Source of the DNA: Abyssibacter sp.
GTDB taxonomy: Bacteria; Pseudomonadota; Gammaproteobacteria; Nevskiales; OUC007
Assembly: GCA_023146115.1 (NCBI GenBank)
Contig: JAGLCS010000019.1
Span: 1 to 40,360, forward strand
Reading direction: 5' to 3'
DNA: 40,360 nucleotides
Shown: piece by piece, positions 33,473 to 40,360 of the stretch
Layout of the letters: each line of letters starts with the position of its first letter
Numbering within the stretch: the first letter of the stretch is position 1
Notes under the pieces: model-generated
The model's input: only the letters and a program-made list of their open reading frames with translations
Database searches by the model: none
Told to the model about the DNA's origin: nothing
Made by a program: the position numbers and the translations under genes

Positions 33473-34821
33473 CGCCGGTTAACCCGATGGACCTCGGCTT
33501 CCTGCTGCTGGAGCGCCGTAACCAGCCCATGCATGTCGGCGGCTTGATTCTCGCCCGGCCGCCGACCGATGCCGGGGCCGATTACGCGCAGCGGCTCATT
33601 GCCGACATGCTGCAATTCAAACAGGCCGAGGCGCCGTTCAACCAGCGTTTGCAACGCCGTGCGGGTGTGTGGTGCTGGACCCAGGACGAAGACTTCGATC
33701 TGGAGGCCCATGTCTACCACCTGTCGCTGCCCGAGCCGGGGCGGATTCGCGAACTCCTGGCGCTGGTGTCCAAGCTGCATTCCAGCCTGCTCGATCGCAG
33801 CAAGCCGCTGTGGGAGGCCTATGTCATAGAGGGTGTGCAGGATGGGCGGATTGCCCTGTACATCAAGGTGCACCACGCCCTCGTGGATGGCGTGGCGGCC
33901 ATGCGGCTCATGCAACGTGTGACGTCGGAAGACCCAGCCGCCGAGCTCGTCGCACCCTGGGCGCTGCCGCCACGTGAACGGCGGGCGGAATCAGGCGACA
34001 CCCATGGGTCCGCGCTGACCGCCCTGGTCGACGCCGCATCACAATTTCGCCGGCATGCGGGATCGGCGAAGACGGTCGCTACCGAGGTCTTGCGCTCGAT
34101 TCGGGCCCGCAAGTCCGACCCCGACTACGTTTCGGTTTTCCAGGCGCCCCGCAGCCTCTTCAACCAGCGAATATCGGGCAGCCGCCGCTTCGCCGCCCAG
34201 TCGTACGGGCTGGACCGCATCCGGCAGGCGGCGACCCGGCATCAGGCCACGATCAACGACATCGTGCTCGCCATGTGCGGCTCCGCACTGCGGCGCTACC
34301 TGCTGCAACTCGGTGATCTGCCCGACAAGCCGCTGATCGCCATGGTGCCCGTCTCGGTGCGGCGTGATGATTCCGACGGCGGCAATCAGGTGGCGATGAT
34401 CCTGGCGAACCTGGCGACGCACCTGGATGATCCGCTCGAGCGGTTGGACATGACCGTACGCTCGGTCAATCACAGCAAGGAGCGTTTCGCCCGGCTTTCG
34501 CAAGGCGAGATCCTCGCCTACATGAGCACCGTGATGGCCGCGCATGGCGCCAATATCGCGCTGGGCATCAATCCGGGATGGCAGGCGTTTAACGTGATCA
34601 TCTCCAACGTGCCCGGCCCAAAGAACCCCATGTTCTGGAACGGCGCGGCGGTCGAGGGGGTTTACCCGGTATCGATCCCCATCGACGGCGCCGCGCTGAA
34701 CATCACCCTGAACAGCTATGCCGACAACCTCGAGTTCGGTCTGATCGGCTGCCGCCGCACGCTGCCACATATGCAGCGGCTGCTCGCCTACCTGGACGAA
34801 GGCTTGGACGCACTCTGCTGA
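33469..34821 (+). CDS. Wax ester synthase / acyl-CoA:diacylglycerol acyltransferase (WS/DGAT)
   Basis: 450 residues from ATG 33469, which overlaps the synthetase stop; the frame is open further upstream but that part is antonymous to the synthetase reading frame. The N-terminal motif is NPMDLGFLLLERRNQPMHVG. The catalytic HHxxxDG motif is intact in KVHHALVDGVAAM (H135, H136, D140, G141). C-terminal family motifs are ATINDIVLAMCGSALRRYL, PVSVR and the NVIISNVPGPKNPMFWNGA region. The enzyme esterifies acyl-CoA to fatty alcohols or diacylglycerol at the cytoplasmic membrane and seeds lipid inclusions. WS/DGAT genes are common in oil-storing marine gammaproteobacteria and actinobacteria. The likely fatty alcohol supplier is not in this window. 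Confidence 0.95.
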   Translation: MTPVNPMDLGFLLLERRNQPMHVGGLILARPPTDAGADYAQRLIADMLQFKQAEAPFNQRLQRRAGVWCWTQDEDFDLEAHVYHLSLPEPGRIRELLALVSKLHSSLLDRSKPLWEAYVIEGVQDGRIALYIKVHHALVDGVAAMRLMQRVTSEDPAAELVAPWALPPRERRAESGDTHGSALTALVDAASQFRRHAGSAKTVATEVLRSIRARKSDPDYVSVFQAPRSLFNQRISGSRRFAAQSYGLDRIRQAATRHQATINDIVLAMCGSALRRYLLQLGDLPDKPLIAMVPVSVRRDDSDGGNQVAMILANLATHLDDPLERLDMTVRSVNHSKERFARLSQGEILAYMSTVMAAHGANIALGINPGWQAFNVIISNVPGPKNPMFWNGAAVEGVYPVSIPIDGAALNITLNSYADNLEFGLIGCRRTLPHMQRLLAYLDEGLDALC

Positions 34822-34872
34822 GCCGCGCTGCGACCCTTTTCGGGATTCCGACCATCCTGCCCTACAAGGGCA

Positions 34873-34908
34873 GTTGATCGCCGACGTACGGCGCAACTGG
34901 CGATTTTT
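34873..34908 (+). terminator. Weak terminator-like hairpin after WS/DGAT
   Basis: CGCCG-ACGTA-CGGCG (34879-34893) is extended by GTTG/CAAC across a two-base bulge. An alternative stem, ATCGCC/GGCGAT (34877-34882 / 34899-34904), runs directly into five T residues. One of these may end the acyl-CoA synthetase-WS/DGAT transcript. Confidence 0.35.
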
Positions 34909-34963
34909 CCGTGATTTGGCGCGTATCTGCTAGCCTGCGCGGGTTCATTTCAGAGATTTCCTA

Positions 34964-37012
34964 GTGATCAAACACCTTCTAGTAGGCGGCGCCGTGTTGG
35001 GCGTAACCGCCTGTTCGCATTTTCCGTTCGGCGATTCCGTGGAGACAGAGCAACCGGAAGCACCTCTGGCCTCCGGCGTGCTGCATGATCATTTCGACGA
35101 AACAGTGCAGCCGCAGCAGGACTTCTACCGCTGGGTCAACGGCACCTGGTTGGACGAAACCGAGATCCCGTCCGATCGCTCGAATTACGGCGCATTCAGC
35201 GTGCTCGCCGATCAGGCGGAGCAGCAGCTGCGCGACCTCATCGAGACCGCGGCGGCTACCGAGACCAAGGCCGGCTCCGACGAACAGAAGATCGGTGATT
35301 TCTACGCCAGCTTCATGGATGTCGAGACCGTCAATGCGCTGGGCGCGCAGCCGCTGGCCGAGGAGTTCGCGAAGATCGATGCGCTGACCTCAGCCGACGA
35401 TTTCCCGGCCCTGTGGGCACATCACCAACTGGTGGGCATCGGCGGCATTTACGGCGCCTACATCTACCAGGACGCCAAGAACTCCGATCAGTACACCATG
35501 TACTTCGCCCAGTCCGGCACCGGCCTGCCCGACCGTGACTATTACCTCGAGGAGACCGAGGCCTTCGCGAAAATCCGCGCCGCCTACCTTGAACACATCG
35601 AGGCCATGCTGACGCTGGCGCAGATTGATGATGCCGCAGCCAAGGCGCAGGCCATCTTCGAGCTGGAAACCGCGCTGGCACGCGCCCAGTGGACCAAGGT
35701 GGAGAGCCGCGATATTTCCAAGACCTACAACAAGGTCACCGTCAGCGAACTGGCCGACCTGACACCCGATTTCGATTGGGGCAGGTTCCTGGGCGATATG
35801 GGTATCGAGATCGATGCCGTCGTGGTCAGTCAGCCGAGCTTTTTCGAAGCCTCGAACACGCTGATCACCGACACGGATCTGGGCACCTGGAAGGCCTATC
35901 TCAAGTGGAAGCTCATCGATTCCTATGCGGGCATTCTGTCGGACGATTTTGTCGATCAGAACTTCGCCTTCTACGGCACCACGCTGCGGGGCACGCCGGA
36001 AAACCGGCCGCGTTGGAAGCGCGGTGTGAGCAGTGTCGAAGGCTCGCTGGGTGAAGTGCTGGGGCGGCTCTACGTCAAGAAGCATTTCCCGCCCATCGCC
36101 AAGGCACGCATGGAGCGACTGGTCGGTAACCTGATGCTGGCCTACGAGCAGTCGATCAATGAGTTGGACTGGATGACCGACGAGACCAAGGTCGAGGCGC
36201 TCAAGAAGCTTGCGACCTTCCGTCCCAAGATCGGCTATCCGGACAAGTGGAAGGATTACTCGGCGCTGGAGGTCAAGGCGGACGATCTGTTCGGCAATGT
36301 CATCCGCTCCAACCTGGTCGAATCCCAGCGCGAGATCGCCAAGCTCGGCGGCCCGGTGGACGAGGACGAGTGGCACATGACGCCACAGACGGTGAACGCC
36401 TACTACAATCCGGTCGCCAACGAGATCGTGTTCCCGGCCGCCATTCTGCAGCCGCCGTTCTTCGACTTGGAAGCTGAGGATGCCGTGAACTACGGCGGCA
36501 TCGGCGCGGTGATCGGTCATGAGATCGGCCACGGCTTTGATGACCAGGGCTCCAAGTTCGACGGCGAAGGCAATCTGAACAACTGGTGGACGGACACCGA
36601 CCGTCAGGCCTTCGAGCAGCTCACCACCAAGCTGATCGACCAGTACGACGCCTACGAGCCGCTGCCGGGTTATCACGTCAATGGCCAGCTCACCCTGGGC
36701 GAGAACATCGGCGATCTCGGCGGCCTGAGCATTGCCTACGAGGCCTACCATCTGGCACTGGGCGATCGTCCGGCTCCGGTCATCGACCGGCTGACCGGCG
36801 ACCAGCGCCTGTTCATCGGCTGGGCGCAGGTTTGGGCGCGCAAGTTCCGCGACGAGGCGCTGATCGAACGGATCAAGTCCGATCCGCATTCGCCGAGCGA
36901 GTACCGCGCCAACGGCACGCTGGAGAATGTCCCCGCGTTCCACAAAGCCTTCAACACCCGTGCCGGCGACGGCATGTGGAAAGACCCGGAAGACCGGGTG
37001 CAGATCTGGTGA
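34964..37012 (+). CDS. M13 family zinc metallopeptidase lipoprotein (neprilysin/PepO-like)
   Basis: 682 residues from a GTG start that begins a lipoprotein signal (MIKHLLVGGAVLGVTAC). The N-terminal peptidase M13 domain shows DFYRWVNGTWLDETEIPSDR. The catalytic domain has the zinc motif VIGHEIGHGFDDQGSKFD (HEIGH 519-523), the third ligand in GENIGDLGGLSIAY (E580) and the substrate-binding NAYYNPVANEIVFPAAILQP (N-A-Y motif). The C-terminal arginine region and the final DRVQIW match the family. It probably degrades small peptides at the outer membrane facing the periplasm. A long hairpin terminator follows, shared with the convergent oxyR. Confidence 0.96.
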   Translation: MIKHLLVGGAVLGVTACSHFPFGDSVETEQPEAPLASGVLHDHFDETVQPQQDFYRWVNGTWLDETEIPSDRSNYGAFSVLADQAEQQLRDLIETAAATETKAGSDEQKIGDFYASFMDVETVNALGAQPLAEEFAKIDALTSADDFPALWAHHQLVGIGGIYGAYIYQDAKNSDQYTMYFAQSGTGLPDRDYYLEETEAFAKIRAAYLEHIEAMLTLAQIDDAAAKAQAIFELETALARAQWTKVESRDISKTYNKVTVSELADLTPDFDWGRFLGDMGIEIDAVVVSQPSFFEASNTLITDTDLGTWKAYLKWKLIDSYAGILSDDFVDQNFAFYGTTLRGTPENRPRWKRGVSSVEGSLGEVLGRLYVKKHFPPIAKARMERLVGNLMLAYEQSINELDWMTDETKVEALKKLATFRPKIGYPDKWKDYSALEVKADDLFGNVIRSNLVESQREIAKLGGPVDEDEWHMTPQTVNAYYNPVANEIVFPAAILQPPFFDLEAEDAVNYGGIGAVIGHEIGHGFDDQGSKFDGEGNLNNWWTDTDRQAFEQLTTKLIDQYDAYEPLPGYHVNGQLTLGENIGDLGGLSIAYEAYHLALGDRPAPVIDRLTGDQRLFIGWAQVWARKFRDEALIERIKSDPHSPSEYRANGTLENVPAFHKAFNTRAGDGMWKDPEDRVQIW

Positions 37013-37028
37013 TCTGAACTCAACACGC

Positions 37029-37069
37029 AGAACGACAAAGGCCGGGGTTTCTCCGGCCTTTGTCGTTCT
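37029..37069. terminator. Bidirectional hairpin terminator between peptidase and oxyR
   Basis: A perfect 17-bp inverted repeat with a 7-base loop lies between two convergent genes. Its core is AAAGGCCGG / CCGGCCTTT, extended by AGAACGAC / GTCGTTCT. The CTTT and its complement give short T tracts on both strands, so it can serve both transcripts. Confidence 0.88.
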
Positions 37070-37078
37070 GGCGGGCAA

Positions 37079-37972
37079 TCAGCCGGTGGCGCGCTCCGCC
37101 GTCATGGCGCGCAGCAGCGCGTCCATGCGCTGCACGACCTCACGGGTGGCGCTGGTCTTGCGGTAGAACAGGCCGATCCTGCGGGTCGGCGCGGGCGGCA
37201 CGAATGGCAGATAGCGAATGCCCGTCTCGCCGGCGCGGATCGCGATCTCCGGAAACAGCGTGATGCCGGTGCCGGCGCGGACCATGTGTCTCAGGGTTTC
37301 CAGACCGGTCGCACGCAAATCCTGCTGCTCGCCCGCATCGTGATGGCGGCAGATGTCCAGCGCCTGATCACGCAGACAGTGGCCCTCCTCCAGCAACAAC
37401 AGGGTGTGGCGCCCCAGCGTCGACTGATCCACCTGTTCGTGGTCAGCCAGTGGGTGGTCATCCGGCACCGCCAGATAAAAGGGCTCCTCAAACAGCGGCT
37501 GGCAGACGAGGGAATCATCGTGGACCGGCAGCGCCAGCAGGGCAGCATCGAGGTCGCCGTCCTTGAGCTTCTGCACGAGCGCGGCCGTCTTGTCCTCGAC
37601 CAGAACCAGCCGCAGCCGCGGTAGCTCGGCCTTCACCACCGACACCAGATCACAGTAGAAGTAGGTGGCGAGCGTCGGGAAAGCACCAATGCGGAACTTG
37701 CTGGCGAACGGGTCCTGGGCGCTTTCGGCCGCGTCGCGGATCGACTCGACCTCGCGAACAATCCGGCTCGCGGAGCGAATAATGGTTTCGCCCACATCGG
37801 TGGGCATCACCCGCTTGTTGGTCCGTTCGAAGATCTGCACGCCCAGCCACTCTTCCAGGCGCTTGATCTGCCCACTCAGGGTGGACTGGCTCACGTGGCA
37901 TTGCTGCGCAGCCCCACTGAAGCTGCGCAACTCCGCGACGGCGACCAGGTACTGCATGTCTCGAAGATTCAT
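37079..37972 (-). CDS. oxyR: Hydrogen peroxide-sensing regulator OxyR (LysR family)
   Basis: 297 residues. The N-terminal LysR helix-turn-helix is MNLRDMQYLVAVAELRSFSG followed by AAQQCHVSQSTLSGQIKRLE. The regulatory domain carries the redox pair: C199 in LLEEGHCLRDQALDIC and C208 at the end of that motif, exactly the E. coli numbering, so the thiol-disulfide switch should work. LETLRHMVRAGTGITLFPE and IGLFYRKTS complete the OxyR signature. It is transcribed away from the catalase-ankyrin genes. The first operator half-sites begin 9 bases before its start codon, which points to autoregulation. No clear ribosome site is visible. Confidence 0.97.
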   Translation of the reverse strand: MNLRDMQYLVAVAELRSFSGAAQQCHVSQSTLSGQIKRLEEWLGVQIFERTNKRVMPTDVGETIIRSASRIVREVESIRDAAESAQDPFASKFRIGAFPTLATYFYCDLVSVVKAELPRLRLVLVEDKTAALVQKLKDGDLDAALLALPVHDDSLVCQPLFEEPFYLAVPDDHPLADHEQVDQSTLGRHTLLLLEEGHCLRDQALDICRHHDAGEQQDLRATGLETLRHMVRAGTGITLFPEIAIRAGETGIRYLPFVPPAPTRRIGLFYRKTSATREVVQRMDALLRAMTAERATG

Positions 37973-37980
37973 GGCGAGCT

Positions 37981-38037
37981 ATCGGTCGAACCGATCATTT
38001 GGATTGGAACATCCCATTGTACATCGATAATACCGAT
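37981..38037. promoter_or_regulatory. OxyR-type operator array between oxyR and katB
   Basis: Three 15-base dyads of form ATNG-N7-CNAT lie in tandem. They are ATCG-N7-CGAT at 37981-37995, ATTG-N7-CCAT at 38003-38017 and ATCG-N7-CGAT at 38023-38037. The first two are separated by 7 bases, the spacing of the E. coli OxyR tetramer site (ATAG-N7-CTAT-N7-ATAG-N7-CTAT). The third comes after 5 bases, with a further ATCGGT half-site at 38054. Function is inferred. Confidence 0.7.
38004..38031 (+). promoter_or_regulatory. Candidate catalase promoter overlapping the OxyR sites
   Basis: TTGGAA (38004-38009, four of six -35 bases) and GATAAT (38026-38031, five of six -10 bases) are 16 bases apart. The -35 lies inside the second operator dyad and the -10 inside the third, an arrangement expected for OxyR activation with contact to RNA polymerase. 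The leader to the catalase ATG would be about 100 bases. Confidence 0.45.
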
Positions 38038-38136
38038 CAATAGTCTGACATTCATCGGTTGGGTGGCTTATGCGCGCCTCCCCGACTCTCTTATTCACGA
38101 GCGGCCGCCACAGGGCCGGCCGACAGGAGCACCAGA

Positions 38137-39687
38137 ATGTTCAGACTCAGAGCCATCACGGCGGCCGCACTCACCGCCAGCCTATTCGCCGCGTCCGTGG
38201 CGTCCGCCGAGCAACTGACCCGGGCGACCGGCGCACCGGTTGGCGACAACCTGAATTCGGAAACGGCCGGGCCGCTGGGCCCGACGCTGCTGCAGGACCA
38301 CCAGTTGATCGAGAAGCTGGCGGCCTTCGATCGCGAGCGGATTCCCGAGCGGGTCGTCCACCCGCGTGGCACCGGCGCGAAGGGGTATTTCAAGGCCACG
38401 GCCGATCTATCTGAGATCACGCGAGCAGCGCCATTCCAGGCCGCCGGCAAGCAGACGCCGGTGCTGGTGCGATTCTCGTCGGTGATCAATTCCAAGGGCT
38501 CGCCGGAAAGCCTGCGCGACCCGCGTGGCTTCGCGGTGAAGTTCTACACCGAGCAGGGCAACTGGGACATCGTCGGCAACAACTTCCCGGTGTTCTTCAT
38601 CCGCGATGCCAAGCAGTTTCCGGACATGGTCCACAGCCTGAAGCCAGACCCGGTGAGCAACGTGCAGGACCCGAATCGCTACCTGGACTTCTTCTCGTTC
38701 AAGCCCGAAGCCACCCACATGCTCACGCTGCTGTACTCACCGCTGGGCATTCCCGCCAGCCTGCGCGAGATGGACGGCTCCGGCGTGCACGCCTTCAAGT
38801 TCGTCACCGACGACTGTTCGGCCAAGTACGTGAAGTTCACCTGGAAATCGCGACAGGGCCAGACCGGCCTGACGCCAGCGCAGGCGGCCAAGGTTCAGGC
38901 CGCGGATTTCAACCACCTGACGAACGATCTGTACCAGAACATCGAAGCCGGCAATTTCCCGATCTGGGATCTCTATATCCAGACCATCGAGCTGGATCAG
39001 GTCGACGATTTCGCCTTCAATCCGCTGGATACGACCAAGATCTGGCCCGAAAACCTCGTGCCGGCGCGCAAGGTCGGCGAAATGGTGCTTAACGAAGTCC
39101 CCGACAACTTCTTCCAGTGGACCGAGCAGGCCGCGTTCGCACCCAGCAACATGATTCCGGGAATCGAACCGTCGGAAGACCGGATGTTGCAGGGGCGCCT
39201 GTTCTCCTACGCCGACACCCAGCGCTACCGCCTCGGCGTCAACCACCTGCAACTGGAACCGAACCGCCCGCGCGTCGAAACGCATGCGGTCAGCGTGCAG
39301 GACGGCGCCGGCTACTCCAAGCCCATGTCGCGCAGCGTGAACTACTTCCCCACACGCCGGGCCGGTGAAGCGGGGTACGCGACCACCGACGCCGGCTACA
39401 AGAGCTGCCAGTACGCGCTCAAGGGCACGACTCAGCAGATTCCGTTCAGCAAGACGCAGAACTTCAAGCAGGCCGGTGAGCTGTATCGATCCTTCAGCCG
39501 AGGCTACCGCACGGCACTGGTCGAAGCATTCGGGGGCGACCTGGCGGCCGTCGAGAACCAGGAGATCCGTGACATCATCACCTCGTATCTCTACAAGGCG
39601 GATGCGGACTACGGGCAGCGGGTCGGCAAGATCGCCAAGGCCGACATGAGCCGCGTCAAGCAACTTGCAGCGTCCTACAACGACTGA
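38137..39687 (+). CDS. katB: Periplasmic heme catalase
   Basis: 516 residues from ATG 38137, with AGGAG about 9 bases upstream; the frame is open further upstream without homology. A Sec signal peptide is present (about 1-24, ending SVASA), so the enzyme works in the periplasm, as P. aeruginosa KatB does. The small-subunit catalase core has the catalytic His in RVVHPRGTGAKGYF (H75; the usual A-K/A-R after His is P-R here), the distal Asn in DIVGNNFPVFFIRD and the heme-ligand Tyr in RLFSYADTQRYRLG (Y358). It disproportionates hydrogen peroxide. It is divergent from oxyR with an operator array between, and ankyrin gene ankB follows. Confidence 0.96.
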   Translation: MFRLRAITAAALTASLFAASVASAEQLTRATGAPVGDNLNSETAGPLGPTLLQDHQLIEKLAAFDRERIPERVVHPRGTGAKGYFKATADLSEITRAAPFQAAGKQTPVLVRFSSVINSKGSPESLRDPRGFAVKFYTEQGNWDIVGNNFPVFFIRDAKQFPDMVHSLKPDPVSNVQDPNRYLDFFSFKPEATHMLTLLYSPLGIPASLREMDGSGVHAFKFVTDDCSAKYVKFTWKSRQGQTGLTPAQAAKVQAADFNHLTNDLYQNIEAGNFPIWDLYIQTIELDQVDDFAFNPLDTTKIWPENLVPARKVGEMVLNEVPDNFFQWTEQAAFAPSNMIPGIEPSEDRMLQGRLFSYADTQRYRLGVNHLQLEPNRPRVETHAVSVQDGAGYSKPMSRSVNYFPTRRAGEAGYATTDAGYKSCQYALKGTTQQIPFSKTQNFKQAGELYRSFSRGYRTALVEAFGGDLAAVENQEIRDIITSYLYKADADYGQRVGKIAKADMSRVKQLAASYND

Positions 39688-39696
39688 AGCCAACCG

Positions 39697-39727
39697 AACT
39701 GCGGCGCCGGCCAACGGCGCCGCAGTT
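39697..39727 (+). promoter_or_regulatory. Strong intercistronic hairpin between katB and ankB
   Basis: A perfect 13-bp stem (AACTGCGGCGCCG / CGGCGCCGCAGTT) with a 5-base loop starts 9 bases after the catalase stop and ends 19 bases before the ankB ATG. Only two T residues follow, so it is not a good terminator. It more likely stabilises the katB 3' end or reduces read-through into ankB. Confidence 0.7.
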
Positions 39728-39746
39728 CGCAGCTGGAGAGCACCGC

Positions 39747-40319
39747 ATGAAAACGCTTCAAACCCTGAGATTCCGGGTCCGCTGCCTGTACGTGATCACA
39801 CTGCTGATCCTGCCGTCACTGTTGCAGGCCGGCGATGATCTCGAAGCGGCGCTGCTCGACGCAGCTCGAGGCGGCGACGCCGCCGTGATCAGTCAGCTAA
39901 TGGATGCCGGTGTCGATGCCAACGTGCAAACGGCCAGCGGCTACACCCCCTTCATCCTCGCCACCTACCACGCCCACACCGCGGCGGCCACGGCGCTGCT
40001 GGCTGGTGGCGCCAACCCCTGCGCGACAGACGAGCGGGGCAGCAATGCCCTGATGGGCGTGGCGTTTCGTGGTCACGAGGCGATGGCCGAGTGGTTGCTG
40101 GAGCAAACCCCGTGCTCCGTCAATCACCGCAACCTGAATGGCCAGACGGCCCTGATGATCGCGGCGCTGTTCGGCCGCGAAGCGATGATTGAACAGCTGG
40201 TAGCCCACGGCGCCGACCCGGCGCTGGCCGATGCCAGTGGCAACACCGCAAGCTCGCTGGCCCAGGCGCAGGGACTGACACGGGTGGTGAACAAGCTGCG
40301 CTTTTTGATCCGTGGGTGA
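39747..40319 (+). CDS. ankB: Ankyrin-repeat protein, catalase partner (AnkB-like)
   Basis: 190 residues from ATG 39747 with GGAG about 9 bases upstream. A signal sequence or anchor is visible (RCLYVITLLILPSLLQAG), so the repeats are periplasmic. About four ankyrin repeats follow: AALLDAARGGDAAVISQLMD, GYTPFILATYHAHTAAATAL, NALMGVAFRGHEAMAEWLLE and GQTALMIAALFGREAMIEQL, then a capping segment ASSLAQAQGLTRVVNKLRFL. In P. aeruginosa katB and ankB form an OxyR-dependent operon and AnkB is needed for full KatB activity; the same pairing here supports that role. Two cysteines (NPCATD, TPCSVN) may form a disulfide. The window ends 41 bases after the stop. Confidence 0.92.
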   Translation: MKTLQTLRFRVRCLYVITLLILPSLLQAGDDLEAALLDAARGGDAAVISQLMDAGVDANVQTASGYTPFILATYHAHTAAATALLAGGANPCATDERGSNALMGVAFRGHEAMAEWLLEQTPCSVNHRNLNGQTALMIAALFGREAMIEQLVAHGADPALADASGNTASSLAQAQGLTRVVNKLRFLIRG

Positions 40320-40360
40320 AGCGACGAGCCTCTCGTCACGGTAGGCAGCGCCTTGGATCC

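Noticed and set aside
35390-37078. A 562-codon minus-strand open frame
   Set aside because: Antisense to the M13 peptidase, which has complete catalytic motifs; no homology seen in the antisense product.

Overview
The window reads as ordinary chromosomal DNA of a GC-rich Gammaproteobacterium: dense gene packing, GTG/TTG starts, and many stop/start overlaps (ATGA, GTGA, TGATG). The gene set combines a wax-ester/TAG synthase module, kynureninase, an OxyR-catalase-ankyrin module, a split-alpha proton-pumping transhydrogenase, a DUF6279 lipoprotein and an MJ1255/VC2487-type glycosyltransferase. This fits an aerobic, lipid-using lineage near Nevskiales/Salinisphaerales or the marine hydrocarbon degraders. 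That placement is inference; no rRNA is present. I saw no tRNA, rRNA, CRISPR array, insertion sequence or phage gene.

Layout. 1-2.0 kb: unsaturated fatty acid oxidation (partial fadH, crotonase), divergent from a PadR regulator with a candidate operator between them. 2.1-5.3 kb: histone-deacetylase-like amidohydrolase, overlapping DUF6279 lipoprotein, and lytic transglycosylase MltF. 5.4-9.2 kb: a large Notum/pectinacetylesterase-like lipoprotein, a stand-alone 5'-3' exonuclease and a divergent secreted protein. 9.3-12.2 kb: pntAA-pntAB-pntB with a strong terminator, then a membrane diguanylate cyclase. 13.5-15.7 kb: kynU and an adjoining exported HGGxW hydrolase (candidate kynurenine formamidase). 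15.8-17 kb: a Kef-type antiporter. 17-17.4 kb: an AT-rich gap ending in a consensus DnaA box just before priA. 17.4-22 kb: priA, argS and an FtsN-like SPOR protein. 22-23.3 kb: three poorly characterised genes, including a HAD-like protein with a degenerate active site overlapped by a 68-residue ORF. 23.3-27.9 kb (minus strand): likely terC - GNAT/nitrilase fusion - uvrD operon. 28-30.8 kb: DUF4382 lipoprotein, Cys-containing secreted protein and glycosyltransferase. 30.8-34.8 kb: glutamine-amidotransferase-like protein on the minus strand, then an acyl-CoA synthetase overlapping a WS/DGAT acyltransferase. 35-37 kb: M13 metallopeptidase. 37-40.3 kb: oxyR divergent from periplasmic catalase and ankyrin protein genes, with an OxyR-type operator array between them.

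Themes are fatty acid activation, storage and oxidation (fadH, crotonase, acyl-CoA synthetase, WS/DGAT), redox and oxidative stress (pnt, oxyR-katB-ankB), envelope maintenance (mltF, SPOR, lipoproteins, M13 peptidase) and DNA housekeeping (priA, uvrD, exonuclease). No complete undescribed system is obvious. The most distinctive items are the exported hydrolase coupled to kynU, the HAD-like/small-protein pair, and the OxyR operator array with the strong katB-ankB intercistronic hairpin.
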